This document shows positions 16,635 through 24,178 of a DNA stretch of 64,000 bases, one piece after another. The notes under the pieces are model-generated. The model had not been told where the DNA came from. It ran no database searches and worked only from the letters and a program-made list of their open reading frames with translations. This DNA comes from DASQEH01 sp963765725 (GTDB lineage Bacteria; Actinomycetota; Actinomycetes; Propionibacteriales; Nocardioidaceae), in the NCBI GenBank assembly GCA_963765725.1, contig CAVXXI010000001.1, positions 682,001 through 746,000 on the forward strand, in the 5' to 3' direction. Position 1 is the stretch's first letter; each line of letters opens with the position of its first letter. The position numbers were made by a program, and so were the translations under genes.

Positions 16635-17329
16635 GAGTGGATCCCGCATTCGGTCTTGCCGCTGCCGGCCCACCGGCCGCTGCGGGGGTCGTCCCCGGGA
16701 GCCACCCGGCGCGTGCAGGGCCAGCACCCGATCGACGGGTAGCCGTCGTACTGCAAGGGGTTCACCAAGACGTTGTGCTTGGCGACATAGGCGTCGACGT
16801 CGGCCTGGGTCCAGCGCGCCAGTGGGGAGACCTTCACCTTCTGCTTCTTCTCGTCCCACCCCACGACCGGGGTGACGACCCGGCTGCGCGTCTCTTCACG
16901 TCGCAGCCCGGTCGCCCATGCGTCGTACGCGACGAGGGCGTCGTTCAGCGGCTCGACCTTGCGCAGCGAGCAGCACAGGTCAGGGTTGCGCGACCACAGG
17001 TCCGGTCCGTACCGCTCGTCCTGCTGGCGCACCGAGATCGTCGGAGACAAGGTGACCAGGTTGACCGGCAGGGTCGCGGCCACTGCGTCGCGTGTCCCCA
17101 GCGTCTCGGCGAAGTGGTACCCAGTGTCGAGGAACAGGACGTCGACTCCGGGTGCCACCTTCGACGCCAGGTGTGGAAGCACCGAGTCGCCCATCGAGGA
17201 GGTGACGCAGAACCGCCGGCCGAACGTCTCGACGGCCCATTCGAGGATTGCCTCCGCGGGTGCGAGTTCAAGTTCCGAGCCGGCGATCAAAGCTGTTTCG
17301 CGCAACTGGTCAAGGCTGATGACGGTCAT
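16631..17329 (-). CDS. cysH: Adenylylsulfate (APS) reductase, CysH family
   Basis: 232 residues from ATG 17329. The P-loop-like FCVTSSMGDSVLPHLA and DTGYHFAETLGTRD are PAPS/APS reductase signatures. The paired Cys119-Cys120 (LCCSLRK) with Cys202 and Cys205 (GCWPCTRR) form the [4Fe-4S] site that identifies the APS-using bacterial type. The catalytic Cys228 lies in ECGIH near the C-terminus. It reduces APS to sulfite. Its start overlaps the stop of the zinc-ribbon gene (ATGA at 17326-17329) and its Shine-Dalgarno GGAGGA is inside that gene. Translation of the set is therefore coupled. Confidence 0.95.
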   Translation of the reverse strand: MTVISLDQLRETALIAGSELELAPAEAILEWAVETFGRRFCVTSSMGDSVLPHLASKVAPGVDVLFLDTGYHFAETLGTRDAVAATLPVNLVTLSPTISVRQQDERYGPDLWSRNPDLCCSLRKVEPLNDALVAYDAWATGLRREETRSRVVTPVVGWDEKKQKVKVSPLARWTQADVDAYVAKHNVLVNPLQYDGYPSIGCWPCTRRVAPGDDPRSGRWAGSGKTECGIHS

Positions 17330-17523
17330 TGTAATCCTCCGGATGGCAATGTTTGGGCGTTACCCCGTTGTGTCGCCGCCGCGGGGTTGAGCATGCCGAT
17401 GAAGCCGACAGTGAAGGCACGCAGGCACTCCCGGCACTCCCATGCGCCGTGCCGGTCCCCGTGTGGGTGCAGGTTCTCGCCCGCGCAGTAGGGACAGTGC
17501 AGCGGCACAGAGTGGGAACTCAT
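17326..17523 (-). CDS. Small zinc-ribbon protein inside the sulfur operon
   Basis: 65 residues from ATG 17523, overlapping the sir stop by 4 bases and the cysH start by 4 bases. LHCPYCAGENLHPHGDRHG and WECRECLRAF provide two Cys-x2-Cys knuckles (Cys10/13 and Cys30/33) with several His, a rubredoxin- or zinc-ribbon-like fold. The C-terminal 20 residues are polar. Similar small proteins between sulfite reductase and cysH occur in other actinobacteria. It could supply an electron or sulfur carrier, or act as a regulator; the role is unknown. Confidence 0.8.
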   Translation of the reverse strand: MSSHSVPLHCPYCAGENLHPHGDRHGAWECRECLRAFTVGFIGMLNPAAATQRGNAQTLPSGGLQ

Positions 17524-19217
17524 CGCAATACCTCCTCGTCGGCCCGGGCTGCCCAGGCAGCGAAGCGCTCGCCCTCGTGGCGTTCCTCGAGGAAGCGACG
17601 CACGACGGACTCGACGTAGTCGGTGAGTCCGGACGAGGTGACCTTGTGCCCGCGGAGCTTGCGGCCGAAACCGGCTTCGAGACCGAGCCCGCCGCCGAGG
17701 TGGACCTGGAAGCCCTCGACCGAGTTCCCGTCGTCGTCGAGCACCAGCTGGCCCTTGAGCCCGATGTCGGCGACCTGGATGCGGGCACAGGAGTTGGGGC
17801 AGCCGTTCAGGTGGATGCTGATGGGTGTGTCGAGCTCGGGGATCCGCCTCTCCAGCTCGTCGACGAGCTCGGCGGCCCTGCCCTTGGTCTCCACGATCGC
17901 CAGCTTGCAGAACTCGATGCCGGTGCACGCCATGGTGGAGCGGCGCCACTGGCTCGGTCGGGTCGACAGTCCGATGTCCTCGACGGCCTCGACGAGCGAG
18001 TCGACGTCGGCGGGCTCGATGTCGAGGATCAGCAGCTTCTGGTACGGGGTCGTGCGGATCCGGGTGGACCCGTGCGCCTCGGCGATGTCGACCAGCTTGT
18101 TCAGCGTCGTACCGGACACGCGCCCGGCGGTAGGCGAGATGCCGACGTACAGGCGGCCGTCGGCCTGCTTGTGCACGCCGATGTGGTCACCGTTTCCGAG
18201 CGGCTTGGGCGGAGCGTCGCCGTCGTTGAGATGGCGACCGAGGTACTCCTCCTCCAGGACCTGCCTGAACTTGTCGACGCCCCAGTCGGCCACCAGGAAC
18301 TTCAGCCGCGCGCGTGAGCGCAGCCGTCGGTACCCGTAGTCGCGGAACAGGCTGATGACGCCGCGCCATACGTCGGCCACCTCGTCGAGCGGCACCCAGA
18401 CTCCGAGGCTCTGCGCGAGCATCGGGTTGGTCGAGAGCCCACCGCCCACCCACACGTCGAAGCCGACGCCGTGGACGGGGTGGGTCGTGGGGACGAAGGA
18501 GAGGTCGTTGACCTCTGGCGCGACGTCGAGCAGCGGGTGCCCGGTGATCGCCGTCTTGAACTTGCGGGGGAGGTTGGAGAACGCGGGATCGCCGAGGTAG
18601 CGAGAGGTGATCTCGTCGACAGCAGGCGTGGGGTCGATGAGCTCGTCGGCCGCGATCCCTGCCAGCGGGCTCGCGATCACCACCCGGGGGGCGTCTCCGC
18701 ACGCCTCCTGGCTCGACAGTCCGACGCCTTCGAGGCGGGACCAGATGTCGGGCACGTCCTCCACGCGGACCCAGTGGAGCTGGATGTTCTGCCGATCGGT
18801 GACGTCGGCGGTGTCGCGGGCGTACGTCGTCGAGATGTCGGCGATCGTGCGCAGCTGCTCGGTCGTGAGCTGGCCGCCGTCGATGCGTACGCGCAGCATG
18901 AAGTACTCGTCGTCTAGCTCCGACGGGTCGAGCACGGCGGTGCGACCGCCGTCGATGCCCGGCCGGCGCTGCGTGTACAGGCCCCACCAGCGGAACCGGC
19001 TGCGCAGGTCAGAGGGGTCGATCGACGCGAACCCGCCGCGTGCGTAGATGGTCTCGATGCGCGATCGCACGTTGAGGGCGTCGTCGTCCTTCTTCGCCTG
19101 CTCGTTGGCGTTGAGGGGCTCGCGGTAGCCCAGTGCCCACTGGCCCTCGCCCTTTGGGCGGCGCGCGGAGCCAACGCCCGCGGCGGCGCGTGGTGGTCTT
19201 GCTGTGGTGGTGGACAT
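17520..19217 (-). CDS. sir: Ferredoxin-type assimilatory sulfite (nitrite/sulfite) reductase
   Basis: 565 residues from ATG 19217, with GAGGAAG 6 nt upstream. Two nitrite/sulfite-reductase ferredoxin-like half-domains and two siroheme-binding domains are visible. Cys431, Cys437 (ACTGIEFCKLA), Cys473 and Cys477 (GCPNSCARIQ) give the C-x5-C...C-x3-C pattern binding the [4Fe-4S]-siroheme centre. TADVTDRQNIQLHWVRVED is the typical substrate-side segment. It reduces sulfite to sulfide, taking electrons from ferredoxin. First gene of the four-gene operon sir-(zinc ribbon)-cysH-cbiX, all overlapping by 3-4 bases, preceded by a Cys leader peptide at 19313-19405. Confidence 0.95.
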   Translation of the reverse strand: MSTTTARPPRAAAGVGSARRPKGEGQWALGYREPLNANEQAKKDDDALNVRSRIETIYARGGFASIDPSDLRSRFRWWGLYTQRRPGIDGGRTAVLDPSELDDEYFMLRVRIDGGQLTTEQLRTIADISTTYARDTADVTDRQNIQLHWVRVEDVPDIWSRLEGVGLSSQEACGDAPRVVIASPLAGIAADELIDPTPAVDEITSRYLGDPAFSNLPRKFKTAITGHPLLDVAPEVNDLSFVPTTHPVHGVGFDVWVGGGLSTNPMLAQSLGVWVPLDEVADVWRGVISLFRDYGYRRLRSRARLKFLVADWGVDKFRQVLEEEYLGRHLNDGDAPPKPLGNGDHIGVHKQADGRLYVGISPTAGRVSGTTLNKLVDIAEAHGSTRIRTTPYQKLLILDIEPADVDSLVEAVEDIGLSTRPSQWRRSTMACTGIEFCKLAIVETKGRAAELVDELERRIPELDTPISIHLNGCPNSCARIQVADIGLKGQLVLDDDGNSVEGFQVHLGGGLGLEAGFGRKLRGHKVTSSGLTDYVESVVRRFLEERHEGERFAAWAARADEEVLR

Positions 19218-19224
19218 GGCACTT

Positions 19225-19251
19225 CCTCGGGGGAAGGCACGCCGGACGAGG
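19225..19251 (-). promoter_or_regulatory. Possible Shine-Dalgarno-sequestering helix before sir
   Basis: On the minus strand CCTCG (19251-19247) can pair with CGAGG (19229-19225), which contains the sir Shine-Dalgarno, with a 17-nt loop. The helix is short. Its placement between the leader-peptide stop and the sir start is what makes it plausible as a translational switch. Inference only. Confidence 0.35.
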
Positions 19252-19312
19252 CCATCTCAGTACGGAGGTGGACGGCTGGGCCGGCGCGCCGCTGGGAGAG
19301 CTGCGGGCGAGG

Positions 19313-19405
19313 TCAGGCCGGCATACAGATCATGCTGCGCGTCTTGCCAAAGTCCACGTGGCGGCGAACCACGAGATGGACGATGTACGCCGCAGCCGAT
19401 GTCAT
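19313..19405 (-). CDS. Leader peptide of the cysteine/sulfur operon
   Basis: 30 codons from ATG 19405 to TGA 19313-19315, encoding a peptide with VVRRHVDFGKTRSMICMPA at its end. The RRHVD core followed by a single Cys near the C-terminus matches the short leader peptides I know upstream of cysteine and sulfur genes in Streptomyces and relatives. There, ribosome stalling at Cys codons is thought to couple expression to charged tRNA-Cys. It ends 95 nt before the sir start, on the same strand. A GGGGAG lies about 11 nt upstream. The start codon could be a later GTG. Confidence 0.7.
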   Translation of the reverse strand: MTSAAAYIVHLVVRRHVDFGKTRSMICMPA

Positions 19406-19615
19406 ACATGCAATGCTCCCCGAGCAGACCCGGGAAGACAAACGTTCATACCAGACTCTAAGATGAAATCTCAATATACGGACAAATGAGCGAGGCGACG
19501 GAAGGAAAAACGCCGTTCGCTTCACGTAGCCGTCACGATTGCAGAAGGTGCCCCAGCGCAAACGGGTTCGGCACCATCGCGCCAGGCCCTCCGATGCACA
19601 GGTCCTCGTTGCCTG

Positions 19616-21103
19616 CTAGAGGGTGAGGCCAGGGTACAGCGGGTGAGCGTCGAGCATCTCGGCGGACGCGGCCCTGGTCTTGTCCGCGACCCCGTCGGCG
19701 AGGACGTACCCGGCCTTCGACGAGCTCCCGTCGCGGGCGGTCTTCGCCTCTGTGCTGCGCAGCACCTCGACGATGAGCTCGGCGACCCGGTCGAACTCGT
19801 CCGCGCCGAACCCGCGGGTGGTGAGGGCGGGGGTACCGAGCCGGATGCCGCTGGTGTACCAGGCCCCGTTGGGATCGGAGGGGATCGAGTTGCGGTTGGT
19901 GACGATGCCCGCGTCGAGCAGTGCCGACTCGGCCTGCCGCCCGGTCAGACCGAACCGGGTGACGTCGAGCAGCACGATGTGGTTGTCGGTCCCTCCGGTC
20001 ACGAGCCGTGCGTCGCGCTTCAGGAAGCCCTCGGCGAGGGTCTTGGCGTTGTCGGCGATGCACTGGGCGTACGTCGCGAACTCCGGCCGCCGGGCCTCCG
20101 CCAACGCGACGGCCTTCGCGGCCATGATGTGCGACAGCGGCCCGCCGAGCACCATCGGGCAGCCGCGGTCGACCGCGTCGGAGTACTCGGCGTTGGTCAG
20201 GACGAGCCCCCCTCTTGGCCCGCGAAGCGACTTGTGCGTGGTACTCGTGACGACGTGCGCATGCGGGACCGGGTCCTCGTCACCGGTGAACACCTTGCCT
20301 GCAACGAGTCCCGCGAAGTGGGCCATGTCGACCATCAGGGTCGCGCCGACGTCGTCGGCGATCTGGCGCATCTTCGCGAAGTCGACCCGCCTCGGGTACG
20401 CGGAGTATCCGGCGATGAGGATCAGCGGCTTGAACTCCCGTGCCAGCGCGGCCACGCGGTCGTAGTCCAGCAGCCCGGTCGTCGGGTCGGTGCCATAGCT
20501 TCGCTGGTGGAACATCTTCCCGGAGATGTTGGGCCGGAAGCCGTGCGTGAGGTGGCCGCCCGCGTCGAGCGACATCCCGAGCATGCGTTGACTGCCGAAC
20601 GCGGCGCGCAGCTCCTCCCACTCGGTCTCGCTGAGGTCGTTGACGCCCTTGGCCCCGCGGGCCTGGAGCGCCGGCGCCTCGACGCGGGTGGCGAGGATCG
20701 CCCAGAACGCAACGAGGTTGGCGTCGATGCCGGAGTGCGGCTGTACATAGGCGTGCTGGGCGCCGAACAGCTCGCGCGCGTGCTCGGCCGCGACCGACTC
20801 CACCTCGTCGACGTTGCGGCAGCCCGCGTAGAAGCGGTGGCCGATCGTTCCCTCGGCGTACTTGTCGCTCAGCCAGGTGCCCATGGTGAGCAGGACCGCG
20901 GGCGAGGCATAGTTCTCGCTGGCGATGAGCTTCAGCGACGCGCGCTGGTCGCTGAGCTCTGCCCTCGTTGCCGCGGCGATGCGCGGCTCGACGGACGCGA
21001 TCACGTCCAGTGCAGACCGGTACGCAGTGTTGGCCTGAGCGGTGAGATCGCGAGACTCCGCGACAGGGTCGGATGCGAGGGCCTGGGTGTCTGACGAGGT
21101 CAT
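19616..21103 (-). CDS. glyA: Serine hydroxymethyltransferase (long actinobacterial type)
   Basis: 495 residues from ATG 21103; the frame is open further upstream but that part is antisense to other genes. The PLP-binding motif is VVTSTTHKSLRGPRGGLVL (Lys is the Schiff base). Other hallmarks are LKLIASENYASPAVL, DKYAEGTIGHRFYAGCRNVD and HSGIDANLVAFWA. It interconverts serine and glycine with tetrahydrofolate. Residues 155-200 contain an insertion relative to the common 420-residue GlyA, as in the long type of some actinobacteria. A leaderless promoter is likely (TACGCT ends 6 nt before the start). It is divergent from yihY. Confidence 0.95.
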   Translation of the reverse strand: MTSSDTQALASDPVAESRDLTAQANTAYRSALDVIASVEPRIAAATRAELSDQRASLKLIASENYASPAVLLTMGTWLSDKYAEGTIGHRFYAGCRNVDEVESVAAEHARELFGAQHAYVQPHSGIDANLVAFWAILATRVEAPALQARGAKGVNDLSETEWEELRAAFGSQRMLGMSLDAGGHLTHGFRPNISGKMFHQRSYGTDPTTGLLDYDRVAALAREFKPLILIAGYSAYPRRVDFAKMRQIADDVGATLMVDMAHFAGLVAGKVFTGDEDPVPHAHVVTSTTHKSLRGPRGGLVLTNAEYSDAVDRGCPMVLGGPLSHIMAAKAVALAEARRPEFATYAQCIADNAKTLAEGFLKRDARLVTGGTDNHIVLLDVTRFGLTGRQAESALLDAGIVTNRNSIPSDPNGAWYTSGIRLGTPALTTRGFGADEFDRVAELIVEVLRSTEAKTARDGSSSKAGYVLADGVADKTRAASAEMLDAHPLYPGLTL

Positions 21104-21109
21104 GGCAGC

Positions 21110-21115
21110 AGCGTA
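21110..21115 (-). promoter_or_regulatory. Putative -10 element for leaderless glyA transcript
   Basis: TACGCT on the minus strand, 6 nt before ATG 21103. The TANNNT hexamer at this distance puts the transcript start on or next to the initiation codon. No Shine-Dalgarno is present. Confidence 0.5.
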
Positions 21116-21187
21116 ACCGGGCCGGTGCCCGACTTTGCCGCAGCGCCATGACGGCCGCATTAGCAGGTCTGCCCGATCCCCGGTCGA

Positions 21188-21193
21188 TACCGT
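21188..21193 (+). promoter_or_regulatory. Putative -10 element for leaderless yihY transcript
   Basis: TACCGT ends 6 nt before ATG 21200, matching TANNNT at the leaderless distance. The intervening AGGGAG abuts the ATG and is too close to serve as a Shine-Dalgarno. Confidence 0.45.
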
Positions 21194-21199
21194 AGGGAG

Positions 21200-22174
21200 A
21201 TGGCCGAGTCCGTGGGAGAGACGAAAGCTCCTCGCGTGACGCTGGCGTCCAGCACGCACACGGCACGCCGCCTCCTCGCCTCCACCATCGGTGCCTGCTT
21301 CCGCTACCGGGTGACCGGGCTCGCCGCGGAGGCGGCGTTCTTCGCGATCCTGTCCCTGCCTCCCCTGATCTTCGGGCTCGCCGGGAGCATCAGCTATGTC
21401 GTCAAGCGGGTTGACCCGTCGCAGATAACGAGCTTCCGCAGCGAGATGATCGAGCTCGCGAACCGGGTGCTGACGCCGGACTCGGTCCACAAGATCGTCG
21501 AGCCCACACTCAACACGGTTATCAACCAGAGCTCGCGCTTCGACGTGATCTCGGTCGGTTTCGTATTGTCGCTGTGGTCGGGTTCCCGTGCGCTGAACGT
21601 CTTCGTCGACACGATCACGATCATGTACGGGCTCGGAGGCCGGCGGGGCATCGTCAGGACCCGGATGCTGTCGTTCGGTCTGTACGTCATCGGCCTGCTC
21701 GTGGGCGTGGTCGTGCTCCCGTTGGTGCTGGCGGGGCCGCGGCTGGTCGACCATGTCCTGCCGCAGCGGTTGGACTTCCTGAACGCCCTGTACTGGCCGA
21801 CGGTCATCGTGCTGAGCATCGCCTTTCTGACGACGCTGTACCACCTGTCCGTGCCGGTGCGCAGCTCCTGGCGTTACGACGTACCGGGCGCGACGCTCGC
21901 GTTCGGCATGTGGGTGCTGGGCAGCTACCTGCTCCGGGTCGTGCTGGAGAGCTCCAGTACGTCGATCTATGGGCCGCTGGCCGCACCCATCGCCGTCTTG
22001 ATCTGGCTGTTCCTGACCGCGTTGGCCGTGTTGGTGGGTGCCGCTCTCAACGCCGCATTCGACCAGGTCTTCCCGGACAAGTCGGCGGCGAGCGCCCGGC
22101 TGGAGCGGGCGCCGAGGCCCCCGCGTCCGTCCGCCGCCGGCCCGGCCGGTCCGGCCGACATCGACGACGTATGA
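21200..22174 (+). CDS. YihY/BrkB-family inner-membrane protein
   Basis: 324 residues from ATG 21200. Six predicted membrane segments: about 46-68 (FFAILSLPPLIFGLAGSIS), 118-140, 158-180, 198-220, 232-252 and 266-290. The family pattern includes FRYRVTGLAAEAAFFAILSL near the N-terminus and SSSTSIYGPLAAPIAVLIWL before the last helix. The C-terminal 35 residues are Pro/Ala-rich and cytoplasmic. The function of YihY proteins is not firmly established; tRNA processing and resistance roles have both been suggested for relatives. Confidence 0.88.
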   Translation: MAESVGETKAPRVTLASSTHTARRLLASTIGACFRYRVTGLAAEAAFFAILSLPPLIFGLAGSISYVVKRVDPSQITSFRSEMIELANRVLTPDSVHKIVEPTLNTVINQSSRFDVISVGFVLSLWSGSRALNVFVDTITIMYGLGGRRGIVRTRMLSFGLYVIGLLVGVVVLPLVLAGPRLVDHVLPQRLDFLNALYWPTVIVLSIAFLTTLYHLSVPVRSSWRYDVPGATLAFGMWVLGSYLLRVVLESSSTSIYGPLAAPIAVLIWLFLTALAVLVGAALNAAFDQVFPDKSAASARLERAPRPPRPSAAGPAGPADIDDV

Positions 22175-22230
22175 CGGCTCCGACGCCCTGAGCGGACCAA
22201 AATGAGGTGCAGCCGGCGCCCAGGCCCGCT

Positions 22231-22236
22231 TACCCT
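22231..22236 (+). promoter_or_regulatory. Putative -10 element for leaderless rsgA
   Basis: TACCCT ends 6 nt before GTG 22243. It supports GTG 22243 as the true start of rsgA rather than GTG 22207. Confidence 0.5.
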
Positions 22237-22242
22237 CGCAGC

Positions 22243-23322
22243 GTGACTGCAGCTGTACCAGGGCTCTCGGCACTCGGCTGGGACGACGCATGGCGAAGCG
22301 CCGCGACGGTGTACGCCGATGTGGGTGACGCCGGTCGGGTGACGCGGGTGGATCGCGGTCTCGCGTCGGTACTGACAGCCGACGGGCTGGTTCGTGCGAG
22401 CTTCGGCGCCGATCTCCTCGAGGCGATGCTCGTGGACACGCTGGCCGCTCCGTGTGCCGGGGACTGGTGCGTCGTACGGCAGTGGCCCGACGGGCCTGTC
22501 ACAGTCGAGGTGGTTCTGCCCCGGCGCACGGCTGTCACCAGAGCGGAGGCCTCGCGACGCTCGCGCGGCCAGGTACTGGCTGCCAACGTCGACATCGTCG
22601 GCGTTGTCGTCGCGCTGCAGCCCGAGCCGCACATGGGCCGGCTCGAACGGCTCCTGTCCGTGGCCTGGGACAGCGGGGCCGACCCGCTGGTCGTCCTCAC
22701 CAAGTCCGACATGGTCACCGACGCCGCGCTGCTCGCCGACGACATTACCCGCGTGGCGCCCGGAGTCGACGTGGTGACGACCAGCACCGTCACTGGCGAA
22801 GGGCTGGACGAACTGCTGGCACGCATCGACGGCCACCGTACGTTGGCGCTGCTGGGGTCGTCCGGCCACGGCAAGTCCTCGTTGACGAACGCCTTGGTGG
22901 GAGCGGACGTACTGGCCACGAAGGGCATCCGGGCCGACGGTCGGGGCCGTCACACCACGGTGCGGCGCGAGCTGGTACTGCTGCCCACCGGCGGCGCCGT
23001 GATCGACACCCCGGGCCTGCGCGGAATCGGGCTGCTGGACACCGGCGAGGGGCTTGCCGCTGCGTTCCCCGACCTGGCGGAGCTGGCCCTGCTGTGCCGG
23101 TTCTCCGACTGCAGCCACCGCAGCGAGCCCGACTGCGCGGTGCTCGCGGCCGTGGCCGGGGGAGAGCTCACTGTCCGCCGGTTGAGCAGCTGGCGGCTCC
23201 TGCAGCGCGAGCAGCTGCGGATGGCGGCCCGGACCGACGCACGCCTTCGCTCGGAGCTGGCGCGTGGCAACAAGCACCTGACCAAGCAGGCCCGCGCGGC
23301 CGCCCGGGCCCGGCGGCCTTGA
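22243..23322 (+). CDS. rsgA: Ribosome small-subunit-dependent GTPase A
   Basis: 359 residues from GTG 22243 (a longer frame from GTG 22207 exists). The circularly permuted GTPase order is visible: G4 TKSD comes first, then G1 GSSGHGKSSLTN, then G3 DTPG, with an N-terminal OB-fold-like region. The C-terminal zinc module has CRFSDCSHRSEPDC. RsgA promotes late maturation of the 30S subunit. The stop overlaps the TTG start of the GNAT gene (TTGA), so the two are coupled. Confidence 0.92.
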   Translation: MTAAVPGLSALGWDDAWRSAATVYADVGDAGRVTRVDRGLASVLTADGLVRASFGADLLEAMLVDTLAAPCAGDWCVVRQWPDGPVTVEVVLPRRTAVTRAEASRRSRGQVLAANVDIVGVVVALQPEPHMGRLERLLSVAWDSGADPLVVLTKSDMVTDAALLADDITRVAPGVDVVTTSTVTGEGLDELLARIDGHRTLALLGSSGHGKSSLTNALVGADVLATKGIRADGRGRHTTVRRELVLLPTGGAVIDTPGLRGIGLLDTGEGLAAAFPDLAELALLCRFSDCSHRSEPDCAVLAAVAGGELTVRRLSSWRLLQREQLRMAARTDARLRSELARGNKHLTKQARAAARARRP

Positions 23323-23870
23323 GCGACGAGCGGCCTGTCGAGATCCGTCCGGAGCGGGCGGGGGACGAGCGGGCGGTCGCTGATCTGCTGGCGTCCGCGT
23401 TCGCCAGGCCGGAGGTCCCCGAGCTGGTGGCGTCGCTTCGCCGAAGCGACTGGTGGGTCGAGGGACTGTCGTTGACGGCCGTGGTCGACGGTGACGTGGT
23501 GGGCTACCTGCTGTTCACGTCGGCGTTGGTCGACGCCCCCGAGAAGCTGGTCGACGTCCTGGTGCTGAGCCCGCTGGGGGTGTCGCCGGCACACCAAGGC
23601 AGGGGGATCGGTTCGACGCTGGTCCGGGCAGGGCTGGCCTTGCTGGCGACGCGTCCTGAGCCGGTCGTCTTCCTGGAGGGGTCGCCCGACTACTACCCGC
23701 GGTTCGGCTTCCGGCCGGCGGTGCCGCTGGGGTTCGTCGCTCCCTCGCCTCGCATCCCCGAGGCGGCTTTCATGGCGTATCCCCTTGCGTCGTACGAGCC
23801 CGCGCTTCGCGGCGCGCTGGTCTACCCCGACGCCTTCTGGCGCCACGACTGCGTCGGCCTTCGCCCCTGA
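23319..23870 (+). CDS. GNAT-family N-acetyltransferase
   Basis: 183 residues from TTG 23319, overlapping the rsgA stop (TTGA). The start reads LSDERPVEIRPERAGDERAV. The acetyl-CoA binding motif A is LGVSPAHQGRGIGSTLVRAG (Q/RxxGxG/A), followed by FLEGSPDYYPRFGFRPA, the motif B pattern of YhbS/MppV-like enzymes. The substrate is unknown. It is convergent with treZ; the intervening 300 bp are filled by a bipartite array of 22-bp units. Confidence 0.9.
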   Translation: MSDERPVEIRPERAGDERAVADLLASAFARPEVPELVASLRRSDWWVEGLSLTAVVDGDVVGYLLFTSALVDAPEKLVDVLVLSPLGVSPAHQGRGIGSTLVRAGLALLATRPEPVVFLEGSPDYYPRFGFRPAVPLGFVAPSPRIPEAAFMAYPLASYEPALRGALVYPDAFWRHDCVGLRP

Positions 23871-23877
23871 GCCCGCC

Positions 23878-24178
23878 CCCGCCGAGGGGTCAGTTGTGTC
23901 CCGCCGAGGGGTCACGTTCAGCTTCCCGCCGAGGGGTCACGTTGTTCCCGTTGGGGGGTCATGTTGTTCCCGTCGGGGGTCAAGGGCCCCGAACCGGAAG
24001 CATTGACCCTTCAGTGGTAAGGAGCTGACTCCTCGCTGGCAAAGCCTCGCCGACTCCTCGGCGGGAAGGATCTGACTGCTCGCCGGAAGGATCTGACTCC
24101 TCGCTGGGAAGGAGTTGACTCCTCGGAGGGAACTACTTGACCCCTGGGGCGGAATTACCTGACTCCTCGGCGAGGGGG
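23878..24178. repeat. Bipartite array of 22-bp units (family B), inverted in the middle
   Basis: Left half (23878-23970): copies of CCCGCCGAGGGGTCACGTTG plus TT, at 23878, 23900 (25 bp), 23925 and 23947, then a diverged copy. Right half (about 24010-24178): copies of the same unit in reverse, for example TCGGCGGGAAGGATCTGACT followed by GC or CC, with 22-bp spacing from 24058. The two halves therefore face each other around a unique stretch at about 23980-24010. The array occupies the whole junction between the GNAT gene and treZ. Sequence differs from family A but the 22-bp period is the same. Confidence 0.9.

Noticed and set aside
19616..22291. A much longer glyA-frame start at 22291
   Set aside because: The extra 396 codons are antisense to yihY and the start of rsgA; ATG 21103 gives the family length and has a leaderless -10.
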